A stretch of DNA of 64,000 nt from NCBI RefSeq assembly GCF_900089755.1, contig NZ_FLOC01000002.1:124001-188000 (forward strand), given 5' to 3'. This document shows, piece after piece, positions 17,633 through 26,147 of the stretch (position 1 is its first letter; every line of letters starts with the position of its first letter). Both the position numbers and the translations under genes were made by a program. The notes beneath the pieces were generated by a model that was given only the letters and a program-made list of their open reading frames with translations, was not told the origin of the DNA and ran no database searches. This DNA is from Marinomonas aquimarina (lineage in GTDB: Bacteria > Pseudomonadota > Gammaproteobacteria > Pseudomonadales > Marinomonadaceae).

Positions 17633-18268
17633 ATGCTTCTAACAAAACTCGATAAAGCCGTGCTGCAATTTGACCGAGCGCTGCAAACCTTGGTGCCGAA
17701 TGCCGCCAAATCCGCGCGTCCGTCACCAGCATTACATCACTCTGAAGCACCTCTTGCTGCCTCAGAGCGTAAGCATTCAATTGGTCTGATGCGCATCAAC
17801 CATACCGGTGAAGTATGTGCCCAAGCCCTCTACGCAGGTCAAGCCACCACGGCGAAACTAGAGACGGTTAGAGCAGATATGGAACACGCCGCCGACGAAG
17901 AGATCGATCACCTAGTTTGGTGTGAAGAGCGCCTACACGAGCTTGGTAGTCGTCCGAGTGTTCTCAACCCACTCTTTTATGGTGCGTCATTTTGCATCGG
18001 TGCAGGCGCAGGCATCATCAGCGACAAACTGAGTCTCGGTTTCGTCGCCGCCACGGAAGACCAAGTATGTTTGCATCTTGATAAACACATGGCCGCTTTG
18101 CCGGAACAAGATCAGCGTTCGCGTGCAGTGCTGGAGCAGATGCATATCGATGAAGCCAAGCATAAGCAAATGGCGCTGGACTCTGGTGGCTATGAATTTC
18201 CTCAGCCAGTCATGCGTGTCATGACCTTGGTCTCTAAAGTAATGACTCATTCAACTTATCGGATCTAA
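17633..18268 (+). CDS. coq7: demethoxyubiquinone hydroxylase
   Basis: Di-iron oxygenase that hydroxylates 2-polyprenyl-3-methyl-6-methoxy-1,4-benzoquinol, the penultimate step of aerobic ubiquinone synthesis. The 211-residue ferritin-like protein shows the iron ligands expected of the family: Glu in [12 protein letters not shown] near residue 62, the ExxH in [13 protein letters not shown] near residues 92-95, Glu in [10 protein letters not shown] near residue 144 and ExxH in [10 protein letters not shown] near residues 176-179. E. coli uses UbiF instead; Coq7 is typical of Pseudomonas-like and marine gammaproteobacteria. The gene is followed by pdxH after three bases, so the two are coupled. 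Confidence 0.95.
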   Translation: MLLTKLDKAVLQFDRALQTLVPNAAKSARPSPALHHSEAPLAASERKHSIGLMRINHTGEVCAQALYAGQATTAKLETVRADMEHAADEEIDHLVWCEERLHELGSRPSVLNPLFYGASFCIGAGAGIISDKLSLGFVAATEDQVCLHLDKHMAALPEQDQRSRAVLEQMHIDEAKHKQMALDSGGYEFPQPVMRVMTLVSKVMTHSTYRI

Positions 18269-18271
18269 CTT

Positions 18272-18916
18272 ATGAATCGTGATCTACAATCACTTCGCCG
18301 TGACTATCAATTTGACGACTTAACCGAAGAAAAAGCTGGCTCAGATCCGTTGGCATTGTTTGATGCTTGGCTAAGCCAAGCCATAGAAACATGTCCAGAC
18401 GACCCGACAGGTATGTTACTGAGCACGGTGGACGCACAGAATAAACCACACTGCCGTACTGTGCTCTTGAAACAACGTGATGCGCACTCGTTCTCTTTCT
18501 TCACCAATTATGACAGCGACAAAGGCCAAGACATCGCACACAATCCTAACGTGTCTTTGACCTTTTTCTGGGCCCCTCTTTCGCGCCAAGTACGCATCGA
18601 AGGCGTGGCAGAGAAAGTGGCGCGTGAAGTGTCTGAAGCCTACTTTGCAACACGACCAAAAGGCAGCCAGATTGCCGCCAGTATTTCACGCCAAAGTCAG
18701 GTCGTTGCCTCACGTGACGTGCTCTCTAATGAGTTTGCCGCCCTTGAGCAGGAGTACCTAGACAGTGATATTCCTTGCCCAGATAACTGGGGTGGCTATG
18801 CTGTCAAAGCTACTTCGATTGAATTCTGGCAGGGCCGCCCAAGCCGCTTACACGACCGTATCGTGTTCACTCTGAATGTCGACGGCACATGGCAAGCGGT
18901 ACGTAAAGCACCTTAA
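18272..18916 (+). CDS. pdxH: pyridoxamine 5'-phosphate oxidase
   Basis: FMN-dependent oxidase making pyridoxal 5'-phosphate from PNP or PMP. The 214-residue protein has the family features in order: N-terminal LRRDYQFDDLTEEKAGSDPL, the FMN-binding CRTVLLKQRD and FFTNYDSDKGQDI near residues 50-90, SRQVRIEGVAEKV, and the C-terminal EFWQGRPSRLHDR with a final W-x-x-x-R-x-x-P motif. It begins three bases after the coq7 stop and has no strong ribosome-binding site of its own, which suggests translational coupling. A hairpin follows it. Confidence 0.96.
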   Translation: MNRDLQSLRRDYQFDDLTEEKAGSDPLALFDAWLSQAIETCPDDPTGMLLSTVDAQNKPHCRTVLLKQRDAHSFSFFTNYDSDKGQDIAHNPNVSLTFFWAPLSRQVRIEGVAEKVAREVSEAYFATRPKGSQIAASISRQSQVVASRDVLSNEFAALEQEYLDSDIPCPDNWGGYAVKATSIEFWQGRPSRLHDRIVFTLNVDGTWQAVRKAP

Positions 18917-18935
18917 GCCTTGTTTAGCCCCTGTT

Positions 18936-18977
18936 AACGCCATAGCAACGATCGCCTGATCATCGCTATGGCGTTTT
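18936..18977 (+). terminator. terminator-like hairpin after pdxH
   Basis: AACGCCATAGC (18936-18946) pairs with GCTATGGCGTT (18965-18975), with an 18-base loop that contains its own GATC/GATC pairing, and is followed by four Ts in total. The short T-run makes it a moderate terminator. An upstream ATG of the next gene (18968) lies inside the right arm, an argument against using that start. Confidence 0.6.
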
Positions 18978-19000
18978 ATGCTGCAAAGAGCATCTCGCCA

Positions 19001-19708
19001 ATGTCGCACCAGCGCTCTCGATCACGCTTTCAATGTCTAGATGGCTACCGTGGATTGGCGGTAGTATTGATGATTGTGTTTCACCTCTGCTGGAACTTGA
19101 GAGATTTTGGCTTTATTGAATTTGATGACCGAAGTGCGTTTTGGGTCAATTTTCGCGCCCTGATTGTATTTCTGTTTGTCAGCGCAGTGGGCTGGTCTAG
19201 CTATGTGGCGCACAAGCTCGGCCACAGTTTTCACAGCTTCGCCAAGAATCAAGCCAAACTGGCGTTCGCCGCCGCTCTGATCTCACTAGGCACTTACCTT
19301 GCTCTGCCAGAGCAATGGGTCTTCTTTGGTATTTTGCACTTTATTTTTGCCGCTGGTTGGATCGTACGCCCTCTATCGGGGCACCCTCTTATCAGCGCAG
19401 TCATAGGCTTGAGCTTAATCACGCTCAACCAGCTTCTCAACATCGACTCCGGCACTTCGCATCGCTGGTTTATCCACACCTTTTCCGCTCCCAGCGCCAC
19501 CTTAGACTACATCAACCCATTACCTTGGCTAGGCGTCGCGCTAATTGGCCCGATATTTGGATACCTGAGCCTACACACCCTCCCGTTACCAGCAGCGATC
19601 ACTACTAGCGTGCTGACTTTCTTAGGCCGCCATGCACTATTGGCCTATTTGTCGCACCAATTGATTCTATTTCCGCTGGTCATGGGGGCGTACTTTTTAT
19701 GGCGCTAG
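19001..19708 (+). CDS. DUF1624 / heparan-alpha-glucosaminide acetyltransferase-like membrane protein
   Basis: A multi-pass inner-membrane protein of about 235 residues in the DUF1624 family, related to YeiB and HGSNAT acyltransferases; its substrate is unknown. The family signature lies at the N-terminus: RFQCLDGYRGLAVVLMIVFH followed by a hydrophobic LCWNL stretch. Six or seven hydrophobic helices follow, including ALIVFLFVSAVGWSSYVA and FFGILHFIFAAGW, and a C-terminal LLAYLSHQLILFPLVMG. I chose the ATG at 19001, which has AAGAG ten bases upstream, over the ATG at 18968, which is inside the pdxH terminator stem. Confidence 0.8.
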   Translation: MSHQRSRSRFQCLDGYRGLAVVLMIVFHLCWNLRDFGFIEFDDRSAFWVNFRALIVFLFVSAVGWSSYVAHKLGHSFHSFAKNQAKLAFAAALISLGTYLALPEQWVFFGILHFIFAAGWIVRPLSGHPLISAVIGLSLITLNQLLNIDSGTSHRWFIHTFSAPSATLDYINPLPWLGVALIGPIFGYLSLHTLPLPAAITTSVLTFLGRHALLAYLSHQLILFPLVMGAYFLWR

Positions 19709-19921
19709 ACAACAAATGATCAGTGAGTGATCAGCAGACAATCAGCCAAAAACAGTAAACAAAATTTCTTATTTTAATGTTGCAATTATACATTCAAGAA
19801 CTTTTGGGCATGCTCACGTAAGTGATCACTTCAGCGATTGATAAGGCGCAAAATTTTGATTTTTTCAAGCCTTGATTTTCATCGATATGAGCACTATTGT
19901 TCGTGCCATCAAATACAAATT

Positions 19922-19969
19922 ACACTACATCTAGTATCAAGCAGTACCTAGAAATACTATATACAGTAT
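19922..19969 (+). promoter_or_regulatory. pair of NrdR boxes upstream of nrdA
   Basis: Two 16-base near-palindromes resemble the NrdR consensus: 19922-19937 (ACACTACATCTAGTAT) and 19954-19969 (ATACTATATACAGTAT). Their starts are 32 bases apart, the three-helical-turn spacing typical of paired NrdR boxes at nrd promoters. They end 22 bases before the first nrdA ATG. An ATATCCACA at 19968-19976, one base off a consensus DnaA box, overlaps the second box. The rest of the 283-base gap is AT-rich without a gene. Confidence 0.75.
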
Positions 19970-19991
19970 ATCCACAGGTTTTACTGCAGAA

Positions 19992-22274
19992 ATGGGAATC
20001 CAAGGCATGAGCACTCTGACAGTTACCAAGCGGAACGGCAAAACCGAGAACATTAACCTGGATAAAATCCATAAGGTAATCACTTGGGCAGCTGAAGGTT
20101 TAGACAATGTTTCCGTTTCTCAAGTTGAGCTAAAGGCTCAAATTCAGTTTTTCGAAGGCATTCGTACCACCGACATCCATGAGACACTGATTAAGTCTGC
20201 GGCAGACTTAATCTCTGAAGACACGCCAGACTACCAATACCTAGCGGCGCGTCTAGCGATCTTCCACCTGCGCAAAAAAGCGTTCGGTGAGTTCGAGCCA
20301 CCACACCTACACCATCATGTGCGTAACCTAGTTGAGCAAGGTCGTTACGACAAAGAAATCCTTGAGAACTACAGCGCTGAAGAACTGGACACAATCAACG
20401 GTTTTATCGATCACTCGCGTGATATGAACTTCTCCTACGCAGCGGTAAAACAGCTGGAAGGTAAATACCTCGTTCAGAACCGTGTCACTGGCCAAATTTA
20501 CGAAAGCCCTCAGTTCATCTACATCTTGGTGGCCGCGTGTCTGTTTGCAAACTATGAGAAAGCAGCACGTCTTGACCTGATCAAGCGTTTCTACGATGCC
20601 GTGTCGCAGTTCAAACTGTCTTTGCCAACACCAATCATGTCGGGCATCCGTACCCCAACACGTCAATTCAGTAGCTGTGTATTGATCGAATGTGGTGACT
20701 CTCTAGACTCGATCAACGCGACCTCAAGCGCCGTCGTAAAATACGTAAGCCAACGTGCAGGTATCGGCATCAACGCCGGTGCCATCCGCGCCCTAGGTAG
20801 CCCAATCCGTGGTGGTGAAGCGTTCCACACTGGTTGTATCCCATTCTACAAGCACTTCCAAACAGCGGTTAAGAGCTGTTCACAAGGCGGTGTTCGTGGC
20901 GGTGCGGCAACTGTGTTCTACCCGATTTGGCACTTAGAAGTTGAGAACCTACTGGTTCTTAAAAACAACCGTGGTGTGGAAGAGAACCGCGTACGTCACC
21001 TAGACTACGGCGTACAGTTCAACCGTTTGATGTACCAACGTCTGATCAAAGGCGGCAACATCACGCTGTTCAGCCCATCGGACGTACCAGGTCTATACGA
21101 TGCTTTCTTTGCTGACCAAGAAGAGTTCGATCGCCTGTACACCCAGTACGAAGCGGACGAAAGCATCCGTAAGCGCTCTATCAAGGCGTCGGAACTGTTT
21201 ACGCTATTTGCCTCTGAGCGAGCCAGCACCGGTCGTATTTACCTACAGAACGTTGACCACTGTAATACCCACAGCCCGTTCGATCCAAAAGTGGCACCAG
21301 TTAAGCAAAGTAACCTATGTCTAGAGATCGCACTGCCAACTAAGCCACTAGAGCGTATTGATGATCCAGAAGGCGAAATTGCTCTGTGTACTCTATCTGC
21401 CTTCAACCTAGGCGCACTTGAGAACTTAGACGAGCTAGAAGAGCTGTCTGAGCTAATCATCCGTGCCTTAGACAGCCTATTGGATTACCAGAACTACCCA
21501 ATCCTAGCGGCACAAAAGGCGACTGAGCTGCGCCGTACTTTGGGTGTGGGCGTGATTAACTACGCTTACTACTTAGCGAAGAACGGCGTGCGTTACTCTG
21601 ATGGCAGCGCCAACGAACTGACACACCAGACGTTTGAAGCGATTCAGTACTACTTACTGAAAGCATCTAACAAGCTAGCGAAAGAATTTGGCCCTTGTAA
21701 GGCATTTAACGAAACCACTTATGCTCAAGGTATCCTACCAATCGATACTTACAAAAAAGAGCTAGACAATATCGTTTCGGCCGAGCTGCAATACGACTGG
21801 GAAGCCTTGCGTGAAGAGATCAAGCAACACGGTCTACGCAACTCAACGCTGACAGCATTGATGCCATCTGAGACGTCTTCTCAGATCAGTAACGCGACCA
21901 ATGGTATTGAGCCACCACGCGGTTTTGTATCGGTCAAAGCAAGTAAAGACGGTATCCTAAAGCAAGTAGTGCCAGACTTTGAACGCTTGAAAAACAACTA
22001 CGAATTATTGTGGACCATCCCGTCAAATGATGGCTACCTTCAACTTGTGGGCATTATGCAGAAATTCGTTGACCAAGCGATCTCGGCTAACACAAACTAC
22101 GACCCAACCAAGTTTGAAGCAGGCAAAGTGCCAATGAAAGTCATCTTGAAAGACTTGTTAACGGCCTACAAATTGGGTGTCAAAACGCTGTACTACCACA
22201 ACACTCGTGACGGTGCAGAAGACAAGCAAGACGACATGGCTGATGATTGTGCCGGCGGCGCTTGTAAGATCTAA
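19992..22274 (+). CDS. nrdA: class Ia ribonucleoside-diphosphate reductase alpha subunit
   Basis: Large subunit of the aerobic ribonucleotide reductase, which reduces NDPs to dNDPs with the radical from NrdB. The 760 residues align with E. coli NrdA almost throughout. Visible features are the N-terminal ATP-cone (VTKRNGKTENINLDKIHKVI), the active-site Cys in SSCVLIECGDSLDSI near residue 229, the loop cysteine and Asn/Glu in QSNLCLEIALPT near residue 442, and the C-terminal redox pair in CAGGACKI. Start may instead be the ATG at 20007, closer to the E. coli N-terminus; neither has a convincing ribosome-binding site. It is the first gene of nrdA-nrdB-ferredoxin. Confidence 0.97.
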   Translation: MGIQGMSTLTVTKRNGKTENINLDKIHKVITWAAEGLDNVSVSQVELKAQIQFFEGIRTTDIHETLIKSAADLISEDTPDYQYLAARLAIFHLRKKAFGEFEPPHLHHHVRNLVEQGRYDKEILENYSAEELDTINGFIDHSRDMNFSYAAVKQLEGKYLVQNRVTGQIYESPQFIYILVAACLFANYEKAARLDLIKRFYDAVSQFKLSLPTPIMSGIRTPTRQFSSCVLIECGDSLDSINATSSAVVKYVSQRAGIGINAGAIRALGSPIRGGEAFHTGCIPFYKHFQTAVKSCSQGGVRGGAATVFYPIWHLEVENLLVLKNNRGVEENRVRHLDYGVQFNRLMYQRLIKGGNITLFSPSDVPGLYDAFFADQEEFDRLYTQYEADESIRKRSIKASELFTLFASERASTGRIYLQNVDHCNTHSPFDPKVAPVKQSNLCLEIALPTKPLERIDDPEGEIALCTLSAFNLGALENLDELEELSELIIRALDSLLDYQNYPILAAQKATELRRTLGVGVINYAYYLAKNGVRYSDGSANELTHQTFEAIQYYLLKASNKLAKEFGPCKAFNETTYAQGILPIDTYKKELDNIVSAELQYDWEALREEIKQHGLRNSTLTALMPSETSSQISNATNGIEPPRGFVSVKASKDGILKQVVPDFERLKNNYELLWTIPSNDGYLQLVGIMQKFVDQAISANTNYDPTKFEAGKVPMKVILKDLLTAYKLGVKTLYYHNTRDGAEDKQDDMADDCAGGACKI

Positions 22275-22280
22275 TTAGCC

Positions 22281-22310
22281 AAGCCCTACGTATCAATGAC
22301 GTAGGGCTTT
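22281..22310 (+). terminator. hairpin between nrdA and nrdB
   Basis: AAGCCCTACGT and ACGTAGGGCTT form an 11-bp stem with a seven-base loop, followed by a weak TTTCT. Likely a partial terminator that lowers nrdB relative to nrdA, or a processing site. Confidence 0.6.
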
Positions 22311-22364
22311 CTGCCTTACTTCTCTAATTACTATTTTCGTGATCATTAAGGATCCTTTTCGGCA

Positions 22365-23498
22365 ATGAGTTACTCTACTTTTAACCGCAAGAAATTTGAT
22401 AGCCTGCAAGAACCGATGTTTTTCGGGGAAAACGTGAACGTAGCGCGCTACGACCAGCAAAAACACCCTATTTTTGAAAAGCTAATCGAGAAGCAACTGT
22501 CGTTCTTTTGGCGCCCCGAAGAAGTAGATCTGTCTAATGACCGCAAAGACTTCCTAAAGCTAGAAGAGCATGAGCAACACATCTTCTTAAGCAACCTGAA
22601 GTACCAAACACTGTTAGACAGTGTTCAAGGCCGCTCTCCAAACGTAGCCTTACTACCGATTGTGTCATTGCCTGAATTGGAAACGTGGATTGAGACTTGG
22701 TCGTTCTCTGAGACCATTCACAGCCGCTCTTACACGCACATCATCCGCAACATTGTTAACGATCCAACGAAAGTGTTTGACGACATCGTGGTCAACGATG
22801 AAATCGCTAAGCGTGCCATCAGCGTATCGAAATACTACGACGACCTAATTGAGCTAGTGAACCTATACAACACGCTAGGCCTTGGCGTTCATCATGTGCC
22901 TGAGCGTGGCGACGTCGTTGTCACCATGAAGACCCTAAAGAAAGCGCTGTACCTAACCATCGCATCGGTCAACGTACTGGAAGCGATCCGCTTCTATGTC
23001 AGCTTTGCCTGTAGCTTTGCCTTTGCCGAGCGTACCCTGATGGAAGGCAACGCTAAGATCATCAAGCTGATCGCCCGTGACGAAGCACTGCACCTAAACG
23101 GTACTCAACACATGTTGAATCTGATGATGTCAGGCCGTGACGACCCAGAAATGGCAGAGATTGCGCAAGAGTGCCAACAGGACGTGATCAACATCTTCGT
23201 CGAAGCGGCACAACAAGAACGTGATTGGGCGCAATACCTGTTCAAAGACGGTTCTATGATCGGTTTGAACGCACAAATCCTTGGCCAGTACGTGGAGTAC
23301 ATCACCAACGTTCGTATGCAAGCGATTGGTCTTGAGCCGCAATTTGCCACCAAGAACAACCCAATCCCATGGATCAATGCTTGGCTAGTCAGTGACAACG
23401 TGCAGGTCGCACCACAAGAAGCAGAAATCAGCTCTTACTTGGTCGGCCAAATTGATAACGATTTAGACGGAGCCGATTTTGACGACTTTGATCTCTAA
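22365..23498 (+). CDS. nrdB: class Ia ribonucleoside-diphosphate reductase beta subunit
   Basis: Small subunit carrying the di-iron/tyrosyl radical. At 377 residues it is one residue from E. coli NrdB. The iron ligands and radical Tyr fall in the expected blocks: [17 protein letters not shown] (Glu, His and Tyr, residues about 112-127), [17 protein letters not shown] (Glu near 206) and [15 protein letters not shown] (Glu and His near 240). The C-terminus ends in acidic/aromatic residues (DFDDFDL) that bind NrdA. AAGGA lies before the ATG. The ferredoxin gene starts inside its last 20 bases. Confidence 0.98.
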   Translation: MSYSTFNRKKFDSLQEPMFFGENVNVARYDQQKHPIFEKLIEKQLSFFWRPEEVDLSNDRKDFLKLEEHEQHIFLSNLKYQTLLDSVQGRSPNVALLPIVSLPELETWIETWSFSETIHSRSYTHIIRNIVNDPTKVFDDIVVNDEIAKRAISVSKYYDDLIELVNLYNTLGLGVHHVPERGDVVVTMKTLKKALYLTIASVNVLEAIRFYVSFACSFAFAERTLMEGNAKIIKLIARDEALHLNGTQHMLNLMMSGRDDPEMAEIAQECQQDVINIFVEAAQQERDWAQYLFKDGSMIGLNAQILGQYVEYITNVRMQAIGLEPQFATKNNPIPWINAWLVSDNVQVAPQEAEISSYLVGQIDNDLDGADFDDFDL

Positions 23499-23769
23499 CA
23501 CTGAGCATCAAGATCGAGACGTTCACCGAGTTCTGTTAGGCAAGAAGCAGATTCTCGTCACTGAAGACGAGCCTCTGCTGCCACAACTCGAACGAGCGGG
23601 CATACAAGTGGAGTACCAATGCCGTGAAGGCTACTGCTCCTCTTGCATGATCAAACTTCTATGGGGCAAAGTCAGCTACCCGATCGAGCCCCTAGCGTGG
23701 GTCAACAGCGGTTATATGCTGACCTGCTGCGCCATCGTCAAAAGCGATATTGAAATCGCCATGCTGTAA
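23479..23769 (+). CDS. yfaE: 2Fe-2S ferredoxin for NrdB cofactor maintenance (YfaE-like)
   Basis: Plant-type ferredoxin that in E. coli helps assemble and maintain the NrdB di-iron/tyrosyl radical. The 96-residue protein has the cluster motif CREGYCSSC (C-x4-C-x2-C) near residue 48 and the fourth ligand in MLTCCAIV near residue 83. I accept the TTG start at 23479 because GGAG lies six bases upstream; this nests the start within the end of nrdB, a 20-base overlap in another frame, implying translational coupling. The alternative is a TTG three codons later. Gene order nrdA-nrdB-yfaE matches E. coli. Confidence 0.93.
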   Translation: MTTLISNTEHQDRDVHRVLLGKKQILVTEDEPLLPQLERAGIQVEYQCREGYCSSCMIKLLWGKVSYPIEPLAWVNSGYMLTCCAIVKSDIEIAML

Positions 23770-23773
23770 TGGC

Positions 23774-24388
23774 TTAGCCTGCGCTAAGCATTTTATAGGC
23801 TGCGTAAATTCGTGTGACGGTGGTGACCCAGCACAACCCGCCAAACAGCATAGCCAACAGCACAAACTGGCCTGGGAACAAGCACATTAAGACAAAGCAA
23901 GCGATGGTTTCCGTACCCTCCGTAATGCCCCCTAAGAAATACAACGACTTCTTACCATAATCGAGCTGCTCGATATTACGCTTGGCCGCCATGATGGCAA
24001 ACGCTAAAAAGCTACTCCCTGTCCCCATAAAGGACCAGATCAGAAATGCCGCAGCCAACGCATTCTGCTCAGGCGCCGCGGCAGCAAAGCCAACCACCAC
24101 CGCCGAATAGAAAATAAAATCCAGCACAATATCGAGATAGCCTCCGGCGTCACTACTGCTCTGCGTGGTCCGAGCAATGCTGCCATCAAGGCCATCACAA
24201 AGGCGGTTAAGAGCAATCGCAAACAGCCCTAACAGATACCAGTCCGTGGCAATCAACAATGCCCCACACAGCCCTATCGCAAAGCCTACCAAGGTCACTT
24301 GATTGGCATGGATACCGCGCTTAATCAAAGGTTTCGCTAGGCACTCTAAGGGGGCCTTGATGACGGGAATGAAAAACTTATCAAACAC
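23774..24388 (-). CDS. CDP-alcohol phosphatidyltransferase family membrane protein
   Basis: Inner-membrane enzyme expected to transfer a phosphatidyl or phospho group from a CDP-alcohol to an acceptor alcohol; the exact substrates are not evident. In 204 residues it carries the family signature CDGLDGSIARTTQSSSDAGG followed by YLDIVLD (D-G-x2-A-R-x8-G-x3-D-x3-D) near residue 68. Six hydrophobic segments surround it. The GTG start at 24388 is supported by AGGAAA five bases upstream. It converges on the ferredoxin gene, ending four bases from it, and is divergent from the esterase gene. It could belong to a salvage or phospholipid route. Confidence 0.85.
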   Translation of the reverse strand: MFDKFFIPVIKAPLECLAKPLIKRGIHANQVTLVGFAIGLCGALLIATDWYLLGLFAIALNRLCDGLDGSIARTTQSSSDAGGYLDIVLDFIFYSAVVVGFAAAAPEQNALAAAFLIWSFMGTGSSFLAFAIMAAKRNIEQLDYGKKSLYFLGGITEGTETIACFVLMCLFPGQFVLLAMLFGGLCWVTTVTRIYAAYKMLSAG

Positions 24389-24497
24389 TTCAATTTCCTA
24401 TTGGCTGGTTACCGTTACTACCTTTAGTTATACGCTCCCTAGGCGTTGTTTGTTACTATACCCGACAGATTTATTGGCTCGATATAGGAAAGATTTC

Positions 24498-25259
24498 ATG
24501 ATCCATGCAAAGCAGTACGGTGACAGCCTACCTCCCCTTGTTGTGATACACGGCCTGTTTGGCAATGCCGACAACTGGCATTCCATTGCACAGAAGTGGG
24601 CCGAACACTTTACCGTGTATTGCTTAGACCTACCGAATCATGGCCGCTCATCGACGCTAGATCCCGTTACTTTCCCCGCTATGGCAGACGCCATTAACCG
24701 CTGGCTCGAAGAACATCAGCTCGACCATATCTTCTTACTCGGTCACTCCATCGGTGGCAAAGTGGCCATGCAGCTAACCAGCGATCATCCAGAGAAAATT
24801 GCCAAATTAATTGTGGCCGACATCGCTCCAGTGACTTACCAACCAAGTCATACCGAGATTTTCAAAGGCTTGCAGGAAATCAACTGTCAGAAACCAGCCA
24901 GCCGTAAGGCCGCTGATGAGTTGTTAGCCCAGTTTGAAAGCAACTCGGGGGTTCGCCAATTCCTGCTAAAGAATTTAACACGGACCGAGCAAGGGCATGT
25001 GATTGATTTAGGTCTTGAACAATTGCTGGCAGGCTATGAGACGATCCTGCGCCAGCCTGAGCTGAAAGAGGGAATTCAGACACCGACTCTATTTATCAAA
25101 GGTGAACACTCAGATTACATTCTACCTAAATACCAGGAAGCGTCTCTTAAACACTTCCCGCATGCCAGCGTAAAAATGATTCCTGAAACAGGCCATTGGC
25201 TACACGCTGAAAAGCCTACCACTTTCGCCAGCTTAGTTAAGCGCTTCCTCACAGCCTGA
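24498..25259 (+). CDS. alpha/beta-fold hydrolase, YbfF esterase type
   Basis: Predicted cytoplasmic esterase of 253 residues, similar to E. coli YbfF, which cleaves short acyl esters and acyl-CoA-like substrates. The oxyanion-hole block VVIHGLFGNADNW lies near residue 15, the nucleophile elbow LLGHSIGGKVAM near residue 84, the acid region LFIKGEHSDYI near residue 205 and the catalytic His in ETGHWLHAEKP near residue 236. I place the start at 24498, where AGGAAA lies six bases upstream; reading further upstream would overlap the divergent phosphatidyltransferase gene. Its last 27 bases overlap the convergent periplasmic-protein gene. Confidence 0.9.
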   Translation: MIHAKQYGDSLPPLVVIHGLFGNADNWHSIAQKWAEHFTVYCLDLPNHGRSSTLDPVTFPAMADAINRWLEEHQLDHIFLLGHSIGGKVAMQLTSDHPEKIAKLIVADIAPVTYQPSHTEIFKGLQEINCQKPASRKAADELLAQFESNSGVRQFLLKNLTRTEQGHVIDLGLEQLLAGYETILRQPELKEGIQTPTLFIKGEHSDYILPKYQEASLKHFPHASVKMIPETGHWLHAEKPTTFASLVKRFLTA

Positions 25260-26129
25260 TTCTGGACACAGGCCAAATTCGCTAAACAAATAGCGATCCG
25301 TTGGCAACACTAGACCATACAAACGGATCAGATAGGGGTTAAAGGCGATACGCAGAGGATTAGGATAGCTTGGCGGCATTAAGGTGCCGCTGGCTTCATA
25401 CACCTTGATATAAGAGCTCACCAAAGAAAGTTTGTCCTGCGAGGTACTGTATAAAGCAAACAAGGCCCCGGCTCTGACCAACTGCAGTGAGTGCGCAGCC
25501 AAGGCTTTTTTCTTATGGAACATCAAGCGAATCGCGTCCTTGGAGAACTGCGTGTCGAATAAGGCGGAGTCGTACAAGGACATCACTAAATTGGAGTTTT
25601 CCAGCACTTCGGTGAGCGCCTTAAGCTTCTCTGCTCGCTCCTCTGCCACCACCGGATAAGAATACACTTCCACTTCGTACAACTTGGTCATGCGCAGACT
25701 GCGATCACTTAGGGACAGAGCATCACTGTGAACCACCGCGATCGGGGCATGGTCTTCCCAAAATGACTGCAACACATTTAATCGCTGGTCCAACGGCGCC
25801 CCAGACAATACCGCAGTACTGGATTTCGAGCACTGTGATTGGGCTAGAGCAAATTCTTCTTCACCTAAGAATAAAGCGATAATAGCTACCTGTGCCGTGC
25901 TGGCACAGATCTGGGCGTAGCTATGCAGACCCACTGTGATCACCAGATCGCCATCCGCTAATTGAGTGCTAGGATTATTCAGCACCGGCACTTGATACGA
26001 GGTCGACGCCGAGAGTGACATAGACAATACCCTGGAAACCGTTTCCCGCCCATCATGGAACACATAAGTGCCTGCCGAAAGCAGCGCACTCATGAGTAAT
26101 CCAACGATAAGTAAAAAAATCCGTTTCAT
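25233..26129 (-). CDS. periplasmic protein resembling ABC-type substrate-binding family (PF04392-like)
   Basis: A 298-residue exported protein with a signal peptide (MKRIFLLIVGLLMSALLSAG). The fold hints at the two-lobed periplasmic family linked to PF04392: a first strand region (GDLVITVGLHSYAQI), then QVAIIALFLGEEEF, and later APIAVVHSDALSLSDRSLR. No permease or ATPase gene adjoins it, so transport is not supported. It lies 18 bases downstream of the TonB-dependent receptor gene, and such pairs suggest an envelope sensing or uptake module. The assignment is by eye and moderate. Its 3' end overlaps the esterase gene tail-to-tail by 27 bases. Confidence 0.55.
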   Translation of the reverse strand: MKRIFLLIVGLLMSALLSAGTYVFHDGRETVSRVLSMSLSASTSYQVPVLNNPSTQLADGDLVITVGLHSYAQICASTAQVAIIALFLGEEEFALAQSQCSKSSTAVLSGAPLDQRLNVLQSFWEDHAPIAVVHSDALSLSDRSLRMTKLYEVEVYSYPVVAEERAEKLKALTEVLENSNLVMSLYDSALFDTQFSKDAIRLMFHKKKALAAHSLQLVRAGALFALYSTSQDKLSLVSSYIKVYEASGTLMPPSYPNPLRIAFNPYLIRLYGLVLPTDRYLFSEFGLCPESGCEEALN

Positions 26130-26147
26130 AATGTATGCAGTGTCTAA

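Noticed and set aside
19968..19976. DnaA-like 9-mer as evidence for a replication origin.
   Set aside because: It is a single imperfect box before nrdA; no box cluster, AT-rich unwinding region or dnaA/rpmH genes are present.
25233..25259. Possible frameshift or misassembly where two genes overlap tail to tail by 27 bases.
   Set aside because: Both proteins are of full family length with sensible C-termini; short convergent overlaps are common.
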